Assembly: GCA_029891345.1 (NCBI GenBank)
Contig: CM057000.1
Coordinates: 124,357,838 to 124,421,837, forward strand
Source: Dryococelus australis
Lineage: Eukaryota > Arthropoda > Insecta > Phasmatodea > Phasmatidae
Length of the DNA stretch: 64,000 nt
Direction of reading: 5' to 3'
Shown here: positions 57,117 to 64,000 of the stretch, piece by piece
Position numbering within the stretch: the stretch's first letter is position 1
Layout of the letters: every line of letters starts with the position of its first letter
Program-made: the position numbers and the translations under genes
Notes under the pieces: generated by a model
Databases searched by the model: none
The model's input: only the letters and a program-made list of their open reading frames with translations
Told to the model about the DNA's origin: nothing

Positions 57117-57791
57117 GGGAAAGATGTGATTTGTGATTATATATCGGTTGACGTCTATGTAATAAAAAAAAATGGGGGGGGGGGTGCCCGTAGGAGCGGA
57201 GCTCCATTTCTTCGTCCATCTGGAAACGAAGGCCTGGGTGTCCAGAAGGGTACTTCGATGTCCTGGACGATGCTTAGGTTGGAGCAGAACGGTGAGCGAG
57301 GGAAAAAAATAAAAAGAACAAAATATAATAGTACAGATAGGGAGGGGGCTGGGGGCCATCGGGTTCGTGGGCGGGGCCATTCGGCCGTTTGGTGCCATGG
57401 CAGACCGGCCGAAAGGCTAGTTAGCTGTGTGCGGACCCGACGGCGTCTGGTCGCGCTGGCGGATTCGTGGGAATCCCGGTCCCTGGTCTGTTCCGTCGGG
57501 GACGGTGGAGCGGGGGACGGCCGAAAGGATGCTCGTCGGGGAGCTGTCTCGGTCGGGGCAGAATAGCTCACCACCTTCCTAAGAAATGTGAATGATGCTT
57601 TTGAATAAAAATAGAATTTGTAGCTTAAATTACGGGCACCCAAACAAACAGCTGCCCTCCTACAAAAAAAAATTGCGAATTTATAAAACTTATATACTGT
57701 TTGTTAAATTGTAGTAGTCATTATAGAATAAGTAGGGTTAATGAAATAAATAAAATAAAAAAAAGTCTAAATGCTCAGCCTCCGCGGCTCC

Positions 57792-58449
57792 TAAAAAGGA
57801 AGAAAAAGTAGGTTGTCATGAGTCATGATTACCTATTACAAACTGAAGTAGGATCACTATCAACCCGGTGGGTAACGCCCTTGTTAGCTGAAAAGTGTGT
57901 GTGGAGTGGGGCGACCTCCACCTTCCCCTCCCCCTTACTCATCGTGTGTGCTAGAGCCAGCTGTAACACTGCATTTTCTCCTTCCCCATGTTTCATTTCT
58001 TTACACTTGAAAATACACACATCCTAGTACACTAATACACCATACGCACTACGACCTGGTAGTTGGTGGGTTTTGCCAACTTAAAAAAAAAAACATTAAT
58101 TATTAACTAACTCAACCTTGTGGGGTTTCACTATAGAGAATAAGATTTGCTTTATTTTTATGTATGCGAATCAGTTACATGTATGTTTTGAGATGCTAAC
58201 ATAAGTTTATTTTGCGTATATTTGATAAATAACCCCTCCTATAGTTATTTGCATTACCTACAGTAAAATCACGCAATAATAATATGGTAAACCCCCATCC
58301 ATTTTTACTTTTTAAATGCTATGGCCTTTTCAACAGTATTCTGAGATATATGTCATAACCTAAATATTTTAATGTTGAACTTATATGTTAATTTTGGCGC
58401 TCATCAGTGTTATAAGGTGTTATGTTTGGAGACACCAATGTGCTTACTG
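57792..58449. other. Unassigned sequence
   Basis: No gene; AT-rich after 58070. A CTCCACCTTCCCCTCCCCC pyrimidine patch at 57917. Confidence 0.25.
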
Positions 58450-59018
58450 CACTATCGACCAAAAAGTAATTGGGCACCTGTCCACAATGTTTGCTCGGTG
58501 GTTGTCACCCCGTTAGAATCTCGTAGGGCCACCTCTTGCGGCTATAACAGCAGCCACCCTGTCTGGCATGCTCTCTACGAGCGTTTGCAGGACATCCACG
58601 GGGATTCGTCGCCGTTCCTCTTGCAACCATTCCATGAGTTGAGCAATGGATTTTGGCCGCGCCTGACGAGCCCTCACCCGGCGATCCAATTCGTCCCAAA
58701 GATGTTCTATAGGGTTGAGGTCGGGGCTCTGGGCGGGCCAGTCCAATCGGCGAACATTGTTGTTGGCGTACCACTGCATAGTAGCCCTTGAAACATGGCA
58801 CCTGGCATTGTCATCCTGGAAGTAACACGGGTCCATTCCGTAAAACTGCCACAGTGTTGGGAGCATTTCATTATCCAGAATGTTGCAATAGGCCTCTGTG
58901 TTCATGCTACCACGGACAAACACCAGCGGTCCTACGCCGAAGGCCATGAAACACAAGTCAATTGACGTTCTGAATTACCTATCTTCACGGGTGCCCAATT
59001 ACTTTTTGGTAGATAGCG
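58450..59018 (-). mobile_element. Tc1-like transposon, internally deleted
   Basis: 569 bp. The ends CACTATCGACCAAAAAGTAA and, reversed from the right, CGCTATCTACCAAAAAGTAA continue to TTGGGCACC. They are nearly identical inverted repeats of about 29 bp. TA follows at 59019-59020; the left flank has TG in its place. A Tc1-type element is normally well over 1 kb, so more than half is missing, mainly the N-terminal part of the gene. Near-identical ends suggest a relatively recent element. Confidence 0.88.
58513..58956 (-). pseudogene. Tc1-like transposase, C-terminal catalytic part
   Basis: Open for 147 codons without a stop. Reads FGVGPLVFVRGSMNTEAY, then YFQDDNARCHVSRATMQWY with the second catalytic Asp, then WPAQSPDLNPIEHLWDELDR with the catalytic Glu 34 residues later, so the DD34E pattern of Tc1. 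The HTH domains and the first Asp are absent because of the internal deletion, so it cannot be active. It ends close to the left inverted repeat, as in complete elements. Coding quality is good for a relic. Confidence 0.9.
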
Positions 59019-59020
59019 TA

Positions 59021-60590
59021 TATTATCTGAAATTATTTAAGAAACTGTGGAAGTATAATCACATTTTAGATAGGGTATGAACCAGTGGTCCAGTTTCTAC
59101 CGTTGAATTATTTGCCGGAGCACAACTTTAAGATACCCGAGACATTATTTTTCAAAAACTTTACTTTATACTAATAGCTAGTAATGGTTATGAGGTTTAG
59201 TAAGAAAAAGAGTTTATTTTATTTTAATAGTTGATAAGTGAGAACATATTTTCTTACTTGCATTAATTCTAGATCGGAACTCTACTTACTTTGCATTCAT
59301 TAACGACACGTGAAGCGAACTACTTCTGTATTTAAATATTTTATTTATCTTTTATTTAAGTCTTGAATCAAAGCAGCATTAATTATTTAAATTTATTTTT
59401 CTTAATTTTATATAACACATACTGTGAGGATCGTGGTATATCATTGTCACACGCAATTCTTCTTGCAGTAAAGTTAATACATTTGAAACATAACTTAACC
59501 TCAATTTTTAAGACCATTTCACACTTTTAATAATTTTTATCTGCAGACTAATCAGTACAATAATCTATCATTATCTTTTTCAATTTTTGGTTTTAATAAA
59601 ATAGTTTACTTTTATTTAGCTTTTCTTTCTAGTAGTTTGAGGGTGTCTTGTGCATGATTGCATTAAGTGTAAGCTTTACAGAGTTTTTGAGGCATCTAGA
59701 CGGCAGGGGCAAGGCAAACTAGTCCTTAAGTAAGGAGTCAAAGGTTTGCAACTAGTCGACGCTCCTTTCACTTCTCCACAATAATCCACTTCGTACTTAA
59801 ATCTCACTTATGCAAATTAAGAACAAACAACCTGCCTACACTCACAACATAATAACATAACTCCACATGTAAGTACAATACCTACATACCATTACAAGCT
59901 TCCACTCAGTCGCCTTATTCATAACAAGAGCGTTATTTGATTTTTAAATGTCATGAGTAGATGTTTGGTAATTTAGCAAATCCATTCAGAAGCACACATG
60001 AAAAAGTATAGTGTTCTTGCAACAAAAATATTAATATTGAGGTATTTATTTAAACGCTTATGTCGTAGTAAAATTAATAATGCTTAAAATATCAGGAATA
60101 ACATATCATTTTGAGTTACTGCGACATTAAAAAAATTACCAACCTACGCAAGTTTACACTTATTTGACGTTATAAAATGGTGAACAGTAACAACGATAAC
60201 CTCGTAAAGTGAAAACACTATATTTAAATTTTAAAGCCTAGTATGAGAACTAAACGTAGCTTAGCTCTCAATTAATACAAATCAGTTTAAGTGTGCCAAA
60301 TATACATATATTTCGAGAGCATAAAGTATTCCCACGTAAATAAATGTAACTTCATCTTGTCGTTGTATATAATAGATGAAATACCCACAATATGGAACTA
60401 AGTCAGACATGTTCAAATATGGCGGTTGGTAGGACGTCAGATTTCGTCAAGTGGAAAACGTCAAGTACTCAACGCGCGGGTTAGACTCTGCTCCCGGCCG
60501 TTACTTTTTTTTTCATTGGTAGTATTTTTTTTGTAACAAAATGATTTTAAGTATGTAATTTACTTCAGAATTTGTAGTTCTTCACTTGTA
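59021..60590. other. Unassigned AT-rich sequence
   Basis: About 1.6 kb without any frame, repeat or RNA gene that I can recognise. Confidence 0.3.
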
Positions 60591-61000
60591 AAGTATGTTC
60601 ACGATAAAGTCAGCACTTTTGAAATCAACCTTTGAAAAAAGTCACTGCTCCTACTTGCATATATTTTAACGGGCGCACTGAGTGATATGCGTCCAGTTAA
60701 GTTGGTAACAATGGAGGGAAAGTAGTTCCATATCTTAACTCTAATAGAAAGTGTTAGGTGACCATCTGCGGTTACTTAAATTATTTATTTGGCTTTCTGT
60801 TCTTTTTAATTCAACGAAGTGTAAATATAAGCAGATTGGTAAAATAATAACTTTTTTAATGATTTCACAGTTTCACTTGACCGAAGTAATGAGGCACATG
60901 GCAATGTTAATTTAACATAAGGCTGAAAAATACACAACGTGCATACAAGTAGTTCTTAAGTAGGGCTTTCAAAAGTGCCCAGAATACCGTGAACAGCCTA
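60591..61000 (+). mobile_element. MITE family A, copy 9
   Basis: 410 bp, AAGTATGTTCACGATAAAG to ACCGTGAACAGCCTA, with TA on both sides. All internal landmarks are present. Confidence 0.85.
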
Positions 61001-61002
61001 TA

Positions 61003-64000
61003 GACTAATATATCAATGCACGGTGATTATCCAACACATGAGTGGAATAAATTACGTGAACCAAGTGACTTGTGGGAAATATCGGCGAAGCAGTGGCGTG
61101 TGGTGAAGGGTTGCAAGGTAACCTGGTTGCTTGCTCACTGCTGTACATTCTCGGTGCAAGCAGCAGGAACTAGTCAGTCACCACCGTGCACCCTAGGGGA
61201 GTATTAATGCATTCCGGCCACTTACAAGCGAGCAGCGAGGAGCCCCATTACACGGGTCCCCTGGCGTCAGATGCCGAGCTACGTTTTGGCTTTGAGTAAC
61301 GATACACACTAGATTGGCCATGGGATAGGAAAAAGTCTGACGGAGTCTTTATGTGTTAGTTCCTCTAATGATCGAGAGGAGCGCTAGTATACTTGACGAC
61401 GTCATCCACGCGGTGTTGCCCATTCCGCAGCCGGTAAAATTATGTCATAACCTTGGCCGTGGCTCGCACACGTGTTCGTTCCAGGTTCTGCCAGAGTCGA
61501 GCCTGTCACACTCGAGTGAATACCCAACTCATGATTTACTAGTGGCGACCGTGGCATGTGTTTCGTTTATGTCGTAGAATTATGTGTCTGCGGAAATTTT
61601 CAGCGATATCAACTACTATTTGGTTTTATTTACTTCTGCGAAGATGAATTATCATAAATATATAACGGTCATTGTTTATAATTATAATCTATTATAATAC
61701 TATAGTATATGTGTTCATGATAAAATGCGAGTATTACTTACTGTTAGCACTTACAATTACAAACTTCATATGAATCATGAATGATGTCATAAATGATAGT
61801 AAACTTTACATTCCGTTCTTATGTGAAAGTAAATGGACAGGAAATAATTGTCCAATAGTGGAGAAATACGCACGACGGTCTACAATTGAACGCAATGTTT
61901 ACAGTTCGGGGTTGTGATCTACTACAAAGGTGAATGTTCGTACAAATAATCTGTACGTTCAATGTGTCGATTCAAGTGTCATTAAGGCTGTGTCCGAACT
62001 AGGAATGCACTTACTACGTATATAAGCATAGTCCACTCGGCTCGATACGTGATACATTCCGATAGGCATTACTTATTTGCATCCAATCACAGCAATAGTT
62101 AGCAGATAAATTTATGAACAAGCATATATTGACTGAAAATACATATGAATATGTGCTGAACGTAGGCGCATAGATTTAGAATTACAACCCTTAGGAAATG
62201 TAGCTGGAGAGCGCATGGCAGTGAAAGTGTTCCTATTACCAGTCTAAAATATTTTTTACATAAAATGAAATGAATACCTTTATCATTAAATGTACATAAT
62301 GTTAGTTATATAATTATCTAAATGTAAATAAGTAACTCAAAGTACACACTATTCGTTTCCCTGTGTACGTGCGTATGTAATTTCCCGAAACATGTAAAAC
62401 CTTTACGTACGTAGACAAATGCGAACGCTGTACGAGTGTGCTTTTCACTAAGCAGAAAGCCTTACGCATACTGCGGGGAAAGGACATTAATGGTCACGTA
62501 TAAGGCTCAACTCTAACAGATGTATGTTTGAAAACGAGAGTACAACTGCTGTCTCTGTAAGACCCAAGTTTACAATAATGATGTGCTTTAGTGGACAGTG
62601 CCTGAAAAGTTGCCAGCTGTGTGTGTTTACATTTACACGAGTGTAACACAGTACGTACACTATTGCGTATTTTAAACTGACACCTCGGATTCATAAAAGT
62701 GCGAGAAACGTTGACACTGAAGCGTTTATTAGTAGTGTTAACACAAACGAATACGCGAAAACTAGATGTAACAAAGAGAGTCACAACATTTTACGTCAGG
62801 CTAGGTACATTACAAAATATAACTATTTATACACTACACATCGGTTGACTGTAATGCCTCGGTGCCAATCACTAACAGTCAAGCTACGGCCGTGTCCAAA
62901 TGACAAATTCGTTATTTTGTAATTTGTCATCTCGTACGTTTTAATCCGGACTTTGTCAACACTCACTTGTTTAGCACTCGCGGCAACACATTCTTACATT
63001 AACCATGACAACTTGTTTAATATAAATTAAATGCTTAAAACGGTCGTAATATTTTTTACACGCATCACTGGAATGCTGCGAATATGTTAGTAAACAAGAA
63101 AATAATATAATATCCAATAATGACTTAAAATGAAACAAGTGTTGCGAAATATATAAAAAAGTACAACACTTACTTGCTTTTTAAAACATTGTAACGTCTC
63201 GTTATGTAGAACATCTGATTAGTATTGATAAGCCTTACAGTAGCATGGAAATCTAGTATACGAGTTTATACGTGTAGTATACATGTTTATTTTATATAAA
63301 TGCTATTTTTGTTACGTGTTTGACATATAAGTTTTTTATTCTGTAATTTTATAATTATTTTTATTTTTATTTTATTTTGCATATTTACTATTGTACACGC
63401 ATCAGTTGAGAGGTTATTATTCATATATTCAATACTACGTATTTATTTTCATATTGTTAAGTTTTGAGCTACATGTTATTTTGTGTCAGTTGGTAATGGT
63501 TGATAACAACTTATTGATTTTAATAATAAGTAATGCACCCTGATATAAGCCCTATGTCACACAGGTAAATTCAAATCAGGTAACTGACGCCAAATTGAGT
63601 TGTTGAAAGAATGTTCTGATCTCCATCTTGTTTGAAATGGGTCACTAACGTAACAGGTCGGGTAGACCTGAGCTCCGTCTGAACAGCGAAAAATTATAAT
63701 TTAAAAGTGATTTTGACCCCAACAAATAGCCGACAGAGTATTTTAAAACTGTCCGAAGAGAGCGTAGGAGTTTTGCAACTTTAAGTATAACGCAGAACTA
63801 TAAGGTATCTTTTCACCGCCATACTAAGTGACCGTTGATCCAGCGGTGGAGTGCTAAAGACGTTTTCCTGTTAACCACACATTTAATACAACACTTTCTT
63901 GCTGATCACACATTGCCTGAAAATAATAACTCGTATTTTACTCTACCGAATGTTGACATTGCTAGCCAGGAATATTTTATTCGGTGTAGACGCACAGGCA
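61003..64000. other. Unassigned AT-rich sequence
   Basis: About 3 kb without recognisable genes. GGCTGTGTCCGAACTA (61988) and GGCCGTGTCCAAATGA (62889) are similar words in the same orientation and may be ends of an unnamed repeat. A 96-codon minus-strand frame (62494-62784) has no domain. The last kilobase is very AT-rich up to about 63540. Confidence 0.3.

Larger units (their letters stand above)
55861..57766 (+). mobile_element. 5'-truncated LINE (I/Jockey/R1-like) inserted in the SINE
   Basis: 1,906 bp between 6-bp duplications CTAAAT (55855-55860 and 57767-57772), ending in an A-rich tail AAATAAATAAAATAAAAAAA. The first 0.7 kb is the C-terminal part of the reverse-transcriptase protein. 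After it comes a purine-rich section (56880-57115), then a GC-rich section with G run (57174-57560) and the 3' end. 5' truncation and the A-rich tail are normal for target-primed LINE insertion. The coding part is broken. Confidence 0.78.
55625..57791 (-). mobile_element. tRNA-derived SINE split by a LINE
   Basis: Left part 55625-55860: CTTGAGAGCCGATGAGGGTG, TTGCAAAAATCCGGGAGTGA and GGATCGAACCCGATTCGCCT (B box on the minus strand). Right part 57773-57791: GCTCAGCCTCCGCGGC, which is the missing A-box head. Other copies have these parts joined. The family is about 260 bp, so this is one full-length SINE opened by a 1.9-kb insertion. Confidence 0.85.

Noticed and set aside
56877-57398. Coiled-coil-like frame (plus) and Phe/Ser/Pro-rich 173-codon frame (minus)
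   Set aside because: Both are products of a purine-rich tract and lie in a LINE 3' region.

Overview
The window looks like repeat-dense, AT-rich animal DNA, most likely from an insect, and I recognise no host gene, rRNA or tRNA gene in it. The basis is the repeat content: pogo/Tigger, Tc1 and IS630-like transposases, a LINE of the I/Jockey/R1 type, K02A2.6-like Gypsy LTR sequence, a tRNA-derived SINE, and many short inverted-repeat elements. Reading frames through the SINE resemble, from memory and unchecked, frames seen in stick-insect gene models, so a phasmid or related polyneopteran is my best guess. Everything supportable here is a mobile element, a fossil of one, or a simple repeat. The window is probably intergenic or inside a long intron.

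Layout, 1-12.4 kb: a fossil family-B DNA polymerase of Polinton/Maverick type (about 2-4160) is interrupted by roughly 1 kb of unrelated sequence. Next to it is a small tandem array (4290-4453, 8328-8534, 12222-12360) that was split by two separate LTR retroelements: a K02A2.6-like Gypsy element (4454-8327, 181-bp LTRs, exact 5-bp target duplication) and a second element without visible genes (8535-12221, LTRs of about 530 and 606 bp). 13.5-36.4 kb: many copies of one MITE superfamily with ends like AAGGCTGTTCAC and TA target sites, in at least two subfamilies (A and B) that share ends but not interiors; two inverted copies of a Harbinger-like element (29884-30731, 35341-36360); a 594-bp TIR element (25681-26274); several SINEs and a (TA)n tract.

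36.4-46.8 kb: a decayed pogo-like element on the minus strand (coding part 37424-38390), an IS630/mariner C-terminal fragment (39990-40222), and a nearly full-length pogo/Tigger-like element (40310-43258) whose 586-codon frame carries only stop codons and no frameshift. Then a SINE inside a G-rich minisatellite and another SINE. 47.2-54.6 kb: an element built on iterated AACAAAAT motifs (47251-47931), a Harbinger-like element (48147-49906), a pair of 665-bp inverted repeats (51147-53284) and two more B-type MITEs. 55.6-59.0 kb: a LINE inserted into a SINE with its target duplication preserved, and a 569-bp deletion derivative of a Tc1-like transposon. 59.0-64.0 kb: one more MITE and otherwise unrecognised AT-rich DNA.

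The most useful reading is stratigraphic. Nested insertions order many events: LTR elements into the tandem array, LINE into SINE, MITE into MITE, LINE 3' end into MITE, foldback MITE into MITE. The MITE ends (TA target, iterated short motifs) fit mobilisation by a Tc1/mariner or pogo transposase supplied from elsewhere; the transposases in this window are all dead. Coordinates are by eye and most element edges may be off by a few bases unless a target duplication is stated.
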